Source: Sipunculus nudus (taxonomy: Eukaryota > Annelida > Sipuncula > Golfingiida > Sipunculidae). Taken from it: DNA of 64,000 nt. The notes under the pieces were generated by a model that saw only the letters and a list, made by a program, of their open reading frames with translations, was not told the DNA's origin and searched no databases. Positions 37,734 through 46,560 of the stretch are shown in pieces. The position numbers and the translations under genes were made by a program. Location: contig CM049310.1 of the NCBI GenBank assembly GCA_026874595.1, forward strand, positions 188,001 through 252,000, written 5' to 3'. How positions within the stretch are numbered: the first letter of the stretch is position 1; each line of letters begins with the position of its first letter.

Positions 37734-39275
37734 ATGGGGGATCGCCTAGCATACATACGCCATCGCCAGGATGTCCTCAGTCTTTTCACTGGTCCACCGG
37801 GTAACAGTTACCGTTTTATGCCTTCCGATGGGAATTTCTTTTCTAACAGGTTACGACAGAGGGGAGTGACGTGGCGAGAAGAACACATAGTTGTAGACGA
37901 ATGCTCAATGTGTGCAGACAATGGAGACGATTCAGACTATATACACGATTACCATTACCATCCCAATTACCATCCCCAACACGTCCCGGAACGGAAATAT
38001 TGCCCCACGTGTCAAGAGACAGAACTGAGGGCACTGTTCACAATCGTTAAAACCTACGATTTGGGGCAAGGGATAACGTTTACATGGAGACCGTTGTTAC
38101 GTCCAGGAGATACAGTGTTGTTTCGACACGGAGACAAGACAATCCACGTGGAAGGCTTCGGTTCCCTGTTGCGGTTGACTCTGGTAGTAAATCTCGACAG
38201 GATGCTATCTGAGGCTCAAAAGGTTAACCGCAGCGTGACCGGTTGGATATACCCAATGTATCTCGGTATATGTCAGTCCTTGCATATCCAGATGGACCCG
38301 TACGGCACTGTGTCATTCTACGACCGCATTAACAAGGACAACGCGCGCTTCACAATGCAGGTGGCGGCCCACAGGGATAAGGCGATATCGCTGACGACAG
38401 AAGTACTGTTCAAACTGTTGGAGCACGTGATCACCGATTACCAGGATGTAACCATTTACAACTGGGAACCTCCGCCGGTGTCTTATGACGACACTGTAGA
38501 CGCAGTGACTGAATCCCCAGTGCAGCATGCCCACGCGAACACGGGTGATACTACTGAAGCTGGTGTTGACAGTGAGGTCGGACCATCAGACGGTGTCGTG
38601 CCTTCTGACGGCAGGTTCTTTCGAGGTCATGTACGAGGGCATGGCATGCTTTACGACCGCGAGGAGATGATAGTGAAACAATGCGAGATGTGCAACGTGG
38701 ATTACGAACCTGTGTGTGATGGCGTACAGGAATACTGCCCTATATGCGACCAGAGTGAGTTGGACTATCTGTTCACACTTGAGGAACGCTTCAACTTCCA
38801 ACCGTATGGCACCCCCGTCTCTGATTTGATATACTTCAACTGGATACGGTACAAGCGTTTTCAGGGCAAGGTAAGGTTGACAGGACAGAACAAAGATGTA
38901 CAAGTACCGGGAATGCTCGCCATGCTGGAGGATAATATTCTGACCGGCGATTTGGATGTTTTGCTCCTGGCCGCTGAAAAGGAAAACTGTCGTATAAACG
39001 CACTGTTCCGCTATAAACAGATAAACCATGATCAAATGCACGAACTTCAACTCTCGATGGACCCGGACGGTATGGTAACGTTTTATGGACCTTTGGTAAC
39101 GCGGTATATCATCGACACCGGCGGGGTACAGGAGACCATACAAACCGACATTTTGAATGCGCTATCGATCAAGGCATGGGATGTTGTATCATTACTTAAC
39201 ACAGTGATCAGGTGCTACCCGCCGAGAGACTTGTCGGGTGCGATGTACACTTATCCTCGGGAACAGGCTGAATAG
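37734..39275 (+). CDS. Duplicated zinc-module family, copy 1 (513 aa)
   Basis: The protein is two repeats of one module. Repeat one: PSDGNFF, RExHIVVDEC, CxxC (57, 60) with CPTC (90, 93), then a beta-rich part with LHIQMDPYGTVSFY and a closing helix LFKLLEHVITDY. Repeat two (from about residue 290): PSDGRFF, CEMC (317, 320) with CPIC (335, 338), LQLSMDPDGMVTFY and VVSLLNTVI. Each module should hold one zinc ribbon. The linker between them (HAHANTGDTTEAG) is nearly identical in copy 2. Family unrecognised. The ORF stops at TAG 39273-39275, after which the same frame continues for 27 acidic codons to TAA 39357-39359, suggesting a lost or leaky stop. Starts at MGDRL, matching copy 2. Confidence 0.8.
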   Translation: MGDRLAYIRHRQDVLSLFTGPPGNSYRFMPSDGNFFSNRLRQRGVTWREEHIVVDECSMCADNGDDSDYIHDYHYHPNYHPQHVPERKYCPTCQETELRALFTIVKTYDLGQGITFTWRPLLRPGDTVLFRHGDKTIHVEGFGSLLRLTLVVNLDRMLSEAQKVNRSVTGWIYPMYLGICQSLHIQMDPYGTVSFYDRINKDNARFTMQVAAHRDKAISLTTEVLFKLLEHVITDYQDVTIYNWEPPPVSYDDTVDAVTESPVQHAHANTGDTTEAGVDSEVGPSDGVVPSDGRFFRGHVRGHGMLYDREEMIVKQCEMCNVDYEPVCDGVQEYCPICDQSELDYLFTLEERFNFQPYGTPVSDLIYFNWIRYKRFQGKVRLTGQNKDVQVPGMLAMLEDNILTGDLDVLLLAAEKENCRINALFRYKQINHDQMHELQLSMDPDGMVTFYGPLVTRYIIDTGGVQETIQTDILNALSIKAWDVVSLLNTVIRCYPPRDLSGAMYTYPREQAE

Positions 39276-39359
39276 GACGAAGAAGAACAGATAATTGATG
39301 ACGATACTGACGATGACGATACTGACGATGATGATGAGAAGATGAATGAGGACTATTAA

Positions 39360-39625
39360 TTAAGGGGAAGTCATATCGGAACCAGCATGTACTGTACACG
39401 TTTGTGTACACGGAATATGTAACGCAGCATGCGGCAGACGGTTCATCGGAGGTGAAGGAGAGGCCTTGCGTAATCTGAGACGTGTCGTGAACCACATGTG
39501 TCAGCAGGTTATGTGGAACAACTCTGGAGCACGTGACTCACAAATGACGAGGTCTATATATTTAGTGACGGCGGGACAGTGATGTTGAGTTGGAGAGTGG
39601 AGCGGGTTGTTGAGGAGACGCCACG
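39360..39625. other. Spacer and promoter of copy 2
   Basis: Contains CACGTGACTCACA at about 39530, and TTGAGGAGACG just before the TATA box, which is repeated before copy 3. Confidence 0.5.
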
Positions 39626-39634
39626 TATATAAAC
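39626..39634 (+). promoter_or_regulatory. TATA box of copy 2
   Basis: TATATAAAC lies 38 bp before the ATG at 39664. It falls inside the longer open frame beginning at 39607, showing that the upstream ATG is not the start. Confidence 0.75.
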
Positions 39635-39663
39635 GCTGTCCCAGGCATCGCTGGGCATATACG

Positions 39664-41238
39664 ATGGGGGGCCTCCGTGCAGACACACGCCATCGCCAGG
39701 AGGTTATCAGTATTTTCACTGGTCCTCCGGGTAACACTTACCGTTTCGCGCCATCCGGCGGGGCTTTCTTTGGTAAAGTGTTACGACAAAGGGGAGTCAG
39801 GTGGCGGGAACAACACATAATTGTAGACAAATGCTCAATGTGTGCAGAGGATTACCTGTACCGTCCCAACCACGACCATGCAAGGATATATTGCCCCACG
39901 TGTCAAGAGACAGAAGTGATGGCACTGTTCACAAACGAGAAAACCTACGATTTGGGGCAAGGGATAACGTTTAGGTGGAGACCGTTGTTACGTCCAGAAG
40001 ACACAGTGTTGTTTCGACACGGAGACAAGACAATCCACGTGGAAGGCTTCGGTTCCGTGTTGCGGGCACTGGTTGAACATCTCGACATGATTCTATGCGA
40101 GGCTCAAAAAGCGAACCGCAGCGTGACCGGTTGGATATACCGACGTTTTCAGGGTATCTGTGAGTCCTTGCATATCCAGATGGACCCGTATGGCACTGTG
40201 TCATTCTTCGACCGCATTAACAAGGAAGACGCGTGTTTCACCATGCAGGTGGCGGTCCACAAGGAGAAAGCGATATCGCTGACGACAGAAGTACTGTTCA
40301 AACTGTTGGAGCACGTGATCACCGATTACCAGGATGTAGTCATTTACGGCAAGAAACCTCTGGCGGTGTCTTATGACAACATCGTAGACACAGTGACGGA
40401 ATCCCCAGGGCAGCATGCCCACGCGAACACGGGTGATACTACTGAAGCTGGTGTTGACAGTGAGGGCGGACCATCAGACGGTGTCGTACCTTCTGACGGC
40501 ATGTTCTTTCGAGATAATGTACGAGGGTATGATATGTTTTACGACCGCGAGAAGATGATAGTGATTCCCTGCAAGACGTGCAACCCGGATTATGTAAATG
40601 TGTTTGATGGCGTACAGGAATACTGCCCTATATGCGACCAGAGTGAGTTGGAGTATCTGTTCACACGTGAGAGAACAATCGGCTTCCTACCGCATGGCAC
40701 CGACACCTCGATTTGGGTATACTGCAAACCCCCCTGGGATTGGTGGATACACCTTAGATGGAAACCGTATCTGCGTTTCAAAGACAAAGTCACGCTCGTA
40801 ACAGAAGACGAGGTAGAAGTACCAGGAATGCTCGCCATGTTGGAGGATAATATTCTGACCGGCGATTTAGACGTTTTGCTCCTGGCCGCTCAAAAGGAAA
40901 ACTGTCGTATGAACGCAGTGTTCCGCTATAATCGGATAAACCATGATCAAGTGCACGACCTTCACATCTCGATGGACCCAGACGGTACCGTAACGTTTTA
41001 TGGACCTTTGGAAACGCTGTATATCGACTTCCGCGACGAGATACAGACGATGATACAAACCGACACTTTGAATGCGATACCGCTCAAGGCATGGGATGTT
41101 GTATCATTACTGGAGTGTGTGATCAGTAACTACCCGCCGATAGATTTGTCGGGTACGATGTACACTTATCCTCGGTTGTTCCCTGAGAAAACTGAGGTTG
41201 AAAAGTACGAAGAAGGGCAGATGGATGAGGTCAGTTAA
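39664..41238 (+). CDS. Duplicated zinc-module family, copy 2 (524 aa)
   Basis: Closest relative of copy 1: the same two PSDG/zinc/MDPxGTV modules, with CSMC...CPTC in the first and CKTC...CPIC in the second, and the same linker. Differences cluster in the second module's insertion around residue 365 (WVYCKPPWDWWIHLRW). The C-terminus ends in a short acidic extension, replacing the place where copy 1 has its TAG. The promoter is compact: TATA at 39626, ATG 38 bp later, leader about 10 nt. Start MGGLRADTRHRQEV aligns with copy 1 MGDRLAYIRHRQDV. High identity in stretches with divergent patches suggests gene conversion or recent duplication. Function unknown; zinc-dependent protein or nucleic-acid binding is inferred. 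Confidence 0.8.
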   Translation: MGGLRADTRHRQEVISIFTGPPGNTYRFAPSGGAFFGKVLRQRGVRWREQHIIVDKCSMCAEDYLYRPNHDHARIYCPTCQETEVMALFTNEKTYDLGQGITFRWRPLLRPEDTVLFRHGDKTIHVEGFGSVLRALVEHLDMILCEAQKANRSVTGWIYRRFQGICESLHIQMDPYGTVSFFDRINKEDACFTMQVAVHKEKAISLTTEVLFKLLEHVITDYQDVVIYGKKPLAVSYDNIVDTVTESPGQHAHANTGDTTEAGVDSEGGPSDGVVPSDGMFFRDNVRGYDMFYDREKMIVIPCKTCNPDYVNVFDGVQEYCPICDQSELEYLFTRERTIGFLPHGTDTSIWVYCKPPWDWWIHLRWKPYLRFKDKVTLVTEDEVEVPGMLAMLEDNILTGDLDVLLLAAQKENCRMNAVFRYNRINHDQVHDLHISMDPDGTVTFYGPLETLYIDFRDEIQTMIQTDTLNAIPLKAWDVVSLLECVISNYPPIDLSGTMYTYPRLFPEKTEVEKYEEGQMDEVS

Positions 41239-41439
41239 AAACGCGGAATGTTGTCATATGATTTCATACCCCGGACGTGTTATCGGAACCTGCAGGTACC
41301 GTACACGTTTGTACATATACAAACATATATCCGTCATGCCACCCGCTGTTCTGGTGATACACGGGGCACGTACAATAACAAACACACATGGGTATCAAAG
41401 GGGGGGGGGGGAGGTGCTGGTTGCTGAGGAGACGGTACG
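41239..41439. other. Spacer and promoter of copy 3
   Basis: G11 at 41401-41411, followed by TGAGGAGACG, which is shared with copy 2's promoter. Confidence 0.5.
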
Positions 41440-41448
41440 TATATAAAA
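41440..41448 (+). promoter_or_regulatory. TATA box of copy 3
   Basis: TATATAAAA, 39 bp before ATG 41479, in the same context (GGAGACGnnACG-TATATAAAA) as copy 2. Confidence 0.75.
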
Positions 41449-41478
41449 CGGCGTTCCAGGCACAGCCGTTCAGACAAG

Positions 41479-42708
41479 ATGGGGAATACATGTGGAGACC
41501 GATGCAGTTCCCCGGAGATCCCGAGTCCTGACGCAGGTCGGCCCCGCAACCCGGGGAGATACGAACCGTCAGACGGGATGTACTTTCAGGACAGGTTGCG
41601 AGAGATGGGATTGCAATGGCGAGAACGCATACTTGTGAGAGCGTGCCAGAAATGTCAAACATCTCCGGGCATTACAGTCCCCGACGACCGTGTCACATTC
41701 AAGTGGTACTGCCCCACGTGTGACGAGACGGAACTGACGGAACAGTTCGCAAAGGTTATAACATATCAAGTAGGGCAGGGCAAATGTTTCAAATGGAGGC
41801 CGTGGGCCGTCCGAGGCGATACTGTAATTTTGGAACAAGGCACAGAGCACGTACACGTCGGAGGTTGGGTTTTCGTGTGGAAAAAACTTGCCAAATATTT
41901 AGACCTGTTACTCAATGAGGCCCTAAAAGTAGGCGGCAGTGTTACAGGCTGGATATACGACATTGATGAGGGACTTGGTGAATCTGTGCATATCACAATG
42001 GACACATTTGGTACAGTCTCGTTCCACGCGCGCTTAGACAAGAACAACGAATCATTTAAGGGAGACGTTGTGGTTGACCACGAAACCGCGATCTCCCTGA
42101 CAACAGTGGAACTGTGCCAGCTTCTGGATAACGTGATATCCGATTACCAGAAAGTATGCTTTATCTGCACGCCATGGAGGCCTCCTGCTGTGTCTTGTGA
42201 ACACAAGATGGTAGGAGAACAGGCAGTGCGACAGGCGAAGACGGGTGCCCGTGAAAGGTACGAATGTGAGACAGAAAGTCACAATGTGTTAAACGTGCCG
42301 GGTATGCTAGTCATGTTTGAGGACGAATTTCTGAGTAGCAATCTCAACGCTTTGCTGTTGATTGCTCAACGAGAAAACCGCAGCGTCACCGCAATGTTTC
42401 TCTATGAACGGTGGGTTTGTGACGATGACCATGTTTTGCACATGTCAATGCATCCTGATGGGACAGTCACGTTTTACGGGTCTTTAAAACATGTTGATGT
42501 CGGAGCCTGCGGGCACGTTGCTAAGATACAAACCGACACTGCGACAACGATATCGTTGGCGGCTTGGCAGGTTTCAAAGTTGCTTGGGTACATCATCGAA
42601 GACTACCCACTCAGGGACCTGTCTGGCACCATGTGCACTTACTCCCCGTTTGTTCGCAGGCAATACTCTGGACGAAGAAAAACAGGAACGGGTGGCATAG
42701 GGACATAA
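41479..42708 (+). CDS. Duplicated zinc-module family, copy 3 (409 aa), second zinc lost
   Basis: The first module is complete: PSDGMYFQDRLREMG, CQKC...CPTC, VHITMDTFGTVSFH and LCQLLDNVISDY. In place of the second module's PSDG and zinc ribbon there is only a short linker with few cysteines; the rest of module two (VPGMLVMFEDEFL, LHMSMHPDGTVTFY, VSKLLGYIIEDY) is kept. So the second zinc site was deleted, or never acquired if this is the ancestral form. Identity with copies 1 and 2 is lower than theirs to each other. The C-terminus is basic rather than acidic. Its own TATA box drives it, and tRNA-Asn lies 12 bp after its stop on the other strand. Confidence 0.8.
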   Translation: MGNTCGDRCSSPEIPSPDAGRPRNPGRYEPSDGMYFQDRLREMGLQWRERILVRACQKCQTSPGITVPDDRVTFKWYCPTCDETELTEQFAKVITYQVGQGKCFKWRPWAVRGDTVILEQGTEHVHVGGWVFVWKKLAKYLDLLLNEALKVGGSVTGWIYDIDEGLGESVHITMDTFGTVSFHARLDKNNESFKGDVVVDHETAISLTTVELCQLLDNVISDYQKVCFICTPWRPPAVSCEHKMVGEQAVRQAKTGARERYECETESHNVLNVPGMLVMFEDEFLSSNLNALLLIAQRENRSVTAMFLYERWVCDDDHVLHMSMHPDGTVTFYGSLKHVDVGACGHVAKIQTDTATTISLAAWQVSKLLGYIIEDYPLRDLSGTMCTYSPFVRRQYSGRRKTGTGGIGT

Positions 42709-42719
42709 AACATGTATAA

Positions 42720-42793
42720 CGTCCCTGGGTGGGTTCGAACCACCAACCTCCCGATTAACAGCCGGACGCGCTAACCGATTACGCCACAGGGAC
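42720..42793 (-). tRNA. tRNA-Asn (GTT)
   Basis: The minus strand gives acceptor GTCCCTG/CAGGGAC (7 of 7), a D arm with GCGT...GCGC, anticodon loop CTGTTAA (GTT) and T arm TGGTGG-TTCGAAC-CCACC. Canonical nuclear tRNA-Asn, intron-less, CCA not encoded. It and the tRNA-like gene at 37376 bracket the three-gene zinc family. Confidence 0.9.
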
Positions 42794-42854
42794 TACATGC
42801 TTTGTGTACGTGAGTTTCTTCTGTTATTATGAACAGGTACTGTTCCTTGATTTG

Positions 42855-42897
42855 ATTGGCTGATGGAAAGTGTGACGTCACAGACGATCTTTATAAA
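42855..42897 (+). promoter_or_regulatory. Variant promoter: ATTGGC, CRE, TATA
   Basis: ATTGGC (inverted CCAAT) at 42855, TGACGTCACA at 42873-42882, then TATAAA at 42892 with a 9-nt rather than 12-nt spacer. A diverged relative of modules A-C upstream of the 172-aa gene. Confidence 0.55.
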
Positions 42898-42990
42898 TGC
42901 CTTTAATCCCAGCAATACATGTTGTTTTCTTTACAATCTTATTCTTAAATCTGGGGCTCACGTGACACCAAACTATTTGTCAATACCGAT

Positions 42991-43019
42991 CACGTGCCTG
43001 CCTAAGAGATATATAATAA
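42991..43019 (+). promoter_or_regulatory. E-box and TATA of the 172-aa gene
   Basis: CACGTG at 42991 and TATATAATAA at 43010-43019, 36 bp before ATG 43055; spacing like the 10160 promoter. Confidence 0.6.
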
Positions 43020-43054
43020 TGGTGCGTTTGTCTACACTCTAGACAGTTGGCAAC

Positions 43055-43573
43055 ATGATGGCAAACGATACTCAAGAGCAGAACGTGGCCGTGCAACAAG
43101 AAACGACGTTACACATGGTCGTTAATGCAGGACTGTCATCGTTTTACTATACAATGGAGGATTGTTATTACAAGGCTAAATACATGAAATGGCTATCTTG
43201 CGATGACCAGTTCTTCGTGTTTCTCGTATACGCCGAGCCCCGCCACATGCCAGATGTTATTGTACCCGTGAGTAATGGAGGTGACAAACCTTTGGTTGGG
43301 ACACCCGCCGTGAGGTACAACTACCAAGACGAACGGATACTCGTGTGCAATAACACAACTGTGGCTGACATGGTCCGAGCCGCCCGAAAAGACACCAGCA
43401 CCCAAGAGTTAATCAAAGCACGCTTGATCGCACTACTGCCACAAAAACTGTGCCAAAAGCGTAACGTGGAAATGAGGATTTTAGATGGGGATGGATTCAG
43501 TCAGTTCCCCGTGGATGGACAATACATCGGAAACATTTGCGTGGCGATGAGACTGGATAAAAACCAGGGGTAG
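43055..43573 (+). CDS. 172-aa globular protein, possible N-terminal half of a frameshifted product
   Basis: Unrecognised mixed alpha/beta protein, aromatic-rich near residues 30-60 (SSFYYTMEDCYYKAKYMKWL) with a DGDGFSQFPVDGQYIGN segment close to its end. It ends at GGGG followed by TAG (43571-43573). The -1 frame is open from 43561, overlaps by 13 nt, has no ATG of its own and encodes an FG-rich tail. A -1 slip of the GGG codon on the G4 run would re-pair perfectly and read past the stop, so a programmed frameshift, a one-base indel in a once-single gene, or an assembly error are the options. ATG 43055 is the first after the TATA box. Function unknown. Confidence 0.7.
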   Translation: MMANDTQEQNVAVQQETTLHMVVNAGLSSFYYTMEDCYYKAKYMKWLSCDDQFFVFLVYAEPRHMPDVIVPVSNGGDKPLVGTPAVRYNYQDERILVCNNTTVADMVRAARKDTSTQELIKARLIALLPQKLCQKRNVEMRILDGDGFSQFPVDGQYIGNICVAMRLDKNQG

Positions 43574-44007
43574 CTGATAGCCCGGCACGCGTACCTGAAA
43601 ATAAACCAGAGACTACGCCTGGATTTAACTTCGCTAGTGATGGTAAATCTACGGCGGGATTTTCGTTTGGTCAGAATGCGTCCTTTGGTAATGCAAATTC
43701 CACCTGGGGTACACCTATCAACACTGAAGCGACACGCAACACATCATCGAACGCAGGTGCCACATTGGGTACATCATCTAACGCAGCTGTGACGTTCCCT
43801 TCATTGGTATTTGGTTCACCACAAACTTCACGTCCAATATTCAGTCAGCCTTTCAACGCGAGTACGGTATTTGGTTCACCACAAACGTCACGTCCGATAT
43901 TCAGTCAGCCTTTCAACGCGAGTACGACTTTCGTTTCGCCATTAAACAAGACTGTCACCACGTCAGCTGGTTTATTCAGCAATCCATCCAAAATTCTCTT
44001 TCGTTAA
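43561..44007 (+). CDS. FG-repeat tail in the -1 frame
   Basis: 148 codons rich in Phe-Gly, Ser, Thr, Asn and Pro (FSFGQN, SFGNAN, VFGSPQ), including an exact-length 60-bp/20-residue duplication at 43807-43866 and 43867-43926. The composition is that of FG-nucleoporins, which form the nuclear pore permeability barrier and bind transport receptors. The frame contains no ATG, so it cannot be started conventionally. It is reachable only from the upstream ORF by frameshift or splicing. If expressed, it could mimic nucleoporins or phase-separate; both are inference. A basic, FG-poor end (KILFR) closes the frame. Confidence 0.55.
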   Translation, partial: KPGVADSPARVPENKPETTPGFNFASDGKSTAGFSFGQNASFGNANSTWGTPINTEATRNTSSNAGATLGTSSNAAVTFPSLVFGSPQTSRPIFSQPFNASTVFGSPQTSRPIFSQPFNASTTFVSPLNKTVTTSAGLFSNPSKILFR

Positions 44008-44128
44008 ACTGGTGCGTGTGATACCACGTTTCCTGTCTGTGCTGGAATTGCGTCATCAACAAAAGGTATAAATAGATAAATAACGTTTTATATATAACAA
44101 TATAAAGACACACTGAAGAGTAAACGTC
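44008..44128. other. Short spacer
   Basis: AT-rich with TATAAA-like motifs at about 44069 and 44102 that may drive the next small ORF. Confidence 0.4.
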
Positions 44129-44314
44129 ATGTCAATCACAGATATGGTCGACAACAGAATAGTCCGTGGTGCTGTATACGTCCTTCGCGCCGCCATACAG
44201 GAACTGCACGAAATAGGTGACGCTATCGCTTTACGCATCCATGAGGTATACGATAATTTTTATAACCTTTTCGACCAACCTGTTTTCAACAGAAGCGCAC
44301 AGGACTATTCATGA
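44129..44314 (+). CDS. Small helical ORF, 61 aa
   Basis: Starts with ATG about 27 nt after TATAAAG; the sequence is one or two amphipathic helices (VYVLRAAIQELHEIGDAIALRIHEVYDNFYNLF). Balanced codon use and a plausible promoter support it, but its size makes it uncertain. No domain recognised. Confidence 0.4.
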   Translation: MSITDMVDNRIVRGAVYVLRAAIQELHEIGDAIALRIHEVYDNFYNLFDQPVFNRSAQDYS

Positions 44315-44413
44315 TTAGTATTCAGGCATTTGGTGCGGGACATACGGTGAGGATATAAAAAAGGGAATTGGTCTGAATAGCCCGGAAAGGGATCATTTGT
44401 TCTTTTATGCATC

Positions 44414-44602
44414 ATGGGTACAACATATTTGGAGACAGTGATACAGACAGTGACACAGAATTGTGATGACGCAGGGAGGATTAATGTAACACGTGTGACA
44501 CATGTTACTAATGTGATTGTAGAAACTGAAGCTGTACAATATATGCATATTCATATATATATACGTGTCATATATACGTGTTTATGGATCATATATCTTT
44601 GA
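44414..44602 (+). CDS. Doubtful small ORF, 62 aa
   Basis: ATG lies about 60 nt after TATAAAAAA (about 44355). The first 40 residues have non-random Thr/Val-rich composition; the last 20 come from an AT microsatellite. It may be spurious. Confidence 0.2.
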   Translation: MGTTYLETVIQTVTQNCDDAGRINVTRVTHVTNVIVETEAVQYMHIHIYIRVIYTCLWIIYL

Positions 44603-45845
44603 TTAATACTGATACATTTAAAGGTGTCATTGTTTGGACGTTGTGAAATGTGAAAAAGTAGATAGATCTGGTTGACATGTTATTTTTTACTGTTAATGTT
44701 TTGACATATACATGAATGTATTGTTGATTACTGGACCAAAAAAAGCGGATCCCTTGTACTGTATCATAACACAATACAATATGATATCCATGCAAACATG
44801 TGTCGTGTTATATGTATCAATAAAACGAAATTGACATGGTTCAACGTCATGATTATATGGCATGCATGGTGTTGTGCGTTTGTAAATATTCAAAACAAGT
44901 ATGTGTTCTGTGACGCGACTGTGCATCGTCGGGTAAACAAGCGACAAACGACCTTGAAAACCCCTGCGCCTGACCTGTTTGTTCACCGGAATCTCAGACA
45001 TGACGGAGTATGAGCCGTCTCGTTGAGTCACGGAAATGTAAGGAATGAAAACAGATGACGGACTGATTGTTGCCTATTTAAAGAACGGACGCCCCATATT
45101 AATGTACATTAACCAACACGTTGGTCAGGTTGCACAGATAGCGGAAATACGTCCGTCTGTACAATGATTAGAAAGATTTGCAAGACGTATAGAATATACC
45201 TATCCTACGAAATATCTACACGTTAGGGGAGCGAGTATAGGCACATTGTAGGACGTTTTATACTGGTACGAGTGGGGGAGGGTAGGTATTTGACAATCCC
45301 GCACGAAGAACATTCCGGATATGTGATATTCCGAGCACACGCGCGGGCTATTATAATAGTTCGACTGATATGGGCTAGCACTAAACAGTTACCGAGCTAC
45401 ATGTATTACTTCAGAGGAATATGCAAGCAAATGGATAGGGTACGTTGACACATATCAGACGTCATGGGGTGCACAGATTATGTGCAAAAAATTCATGCAT
45501 ACACGTGCAGTGGAGAAGATATTTAGAGGTGGATGAAATAATATACATTTATCACACCGTCCAAAACCAAATCACAGGCGTGATATGACTTTGTGAGCTT
45601 CGATATGACACGACCGGAACATGTATATTTTCTCATGTTCACAAACATGACAGGTATGGAGAGAAAGAACAAACTGTAGGTTTCTATCAATTGTGTAACT
45701 TTCAGAGCGATTGTTGATACGTTGTGGCCTGTTGGACGACATATATCACAAATACTAAGATGGAAACATTGATAGCTGACAATAACCGACAAACAGACAG
45801 ATATACTGACAAAGGTGCACAAGATGGAGACATTATGGCTTAACC
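44603..45845. other. Boundary region, no gene seen
   Basis: AT content rises from here and element-type genes stop, apart from one RING paralog further right. No terminal repeat or target-site duplication could be identified by eye. Confidence 0.4.
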
Positions 45846-46560
45846 AGGGTACGGGAAAGACACGGCGGAAGAAAATAAGCTATAGTTTATGTAATTGAGG
45901 TTTATAGTATTGAAGATATGGCCAAAAGAAGATATCTTAAGGGAGGCTCGAATGCAGCGACACCTAGCGGCCATATCCGGAAAATGGAAAATACGTTTCG
46001 ATATATAATTACCAGACATAGGATGTATAAGTTTCAAAAGGGTTCCTGCAAAACTGTGGACTGTAAATGGCGTTATGTAGGACGCAAGAACCAGCAAACA
46101 GAAGAAATTGAGTAGACTGACAAACAGACGGACAGACTGACAATGTGACACAAGATTGAGACCAGATGACCAACTCAGGTTACGGAGAAGACTCGGTGAA
46201 AGAAAATAAGCCATAATTTATGTAATTGAGGTTTATAGTATTGAAGATATGGCCAAAAGAAGATATCTTAAGGGAGGCTCGAATGCAGCGACACCTAGCG
46301 GCCATATCCGGAAAATGGTCGACAGATTTCGAGATATTAGTACCAGACATAAGATGTATAAGTTTCAAACGGATTCCTGCAAACCTGTTGACTGTAAATT
46401 GCGTTATGTAGGACTCAAGAACCAGCAAGCAGATGAAATTGAGTAGACTGACAAACAGACGGACAGACTGACAATGTGACACAAGATTGAGACCAGATGA
46501 CCAACTCAGGTTACGGAGAAGCCTCAGAGAAAAAAAATAGAGCCTCTGTCTGTGACGATA
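45846..46560. repeat. 330-bp tandem repeat, two copies plus partial third
   Basis: GTAATTGAGGTTTATAGTATTGAAG and the following GAAGATATCTTAAGGGAGGC recur about 330 bp apart, and CCAACTCAGGTTACGGAGAAG starts the partial third. ORFs within it are coincidental. Confidence 0.85.

Noticed and set aside
38586-39143. 185-codon minus-strand ORF opposite the 513-aa gene
   Set aside because: Shadow ORF; an equivalent but shorter shadow in the paralog is not conserved in length.
39607-39663. Upstream ATG extending the second zinc-duplication gene by 19 residues
   Set aside because: The TATA box lies inside this extension, and the paralogs start at the internal Met.
45840-46482. Repeated ORFs of 100-124 codons on the minus strand
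   Set aside because: They lie in the 330-bp tandem repeat and arise from it.
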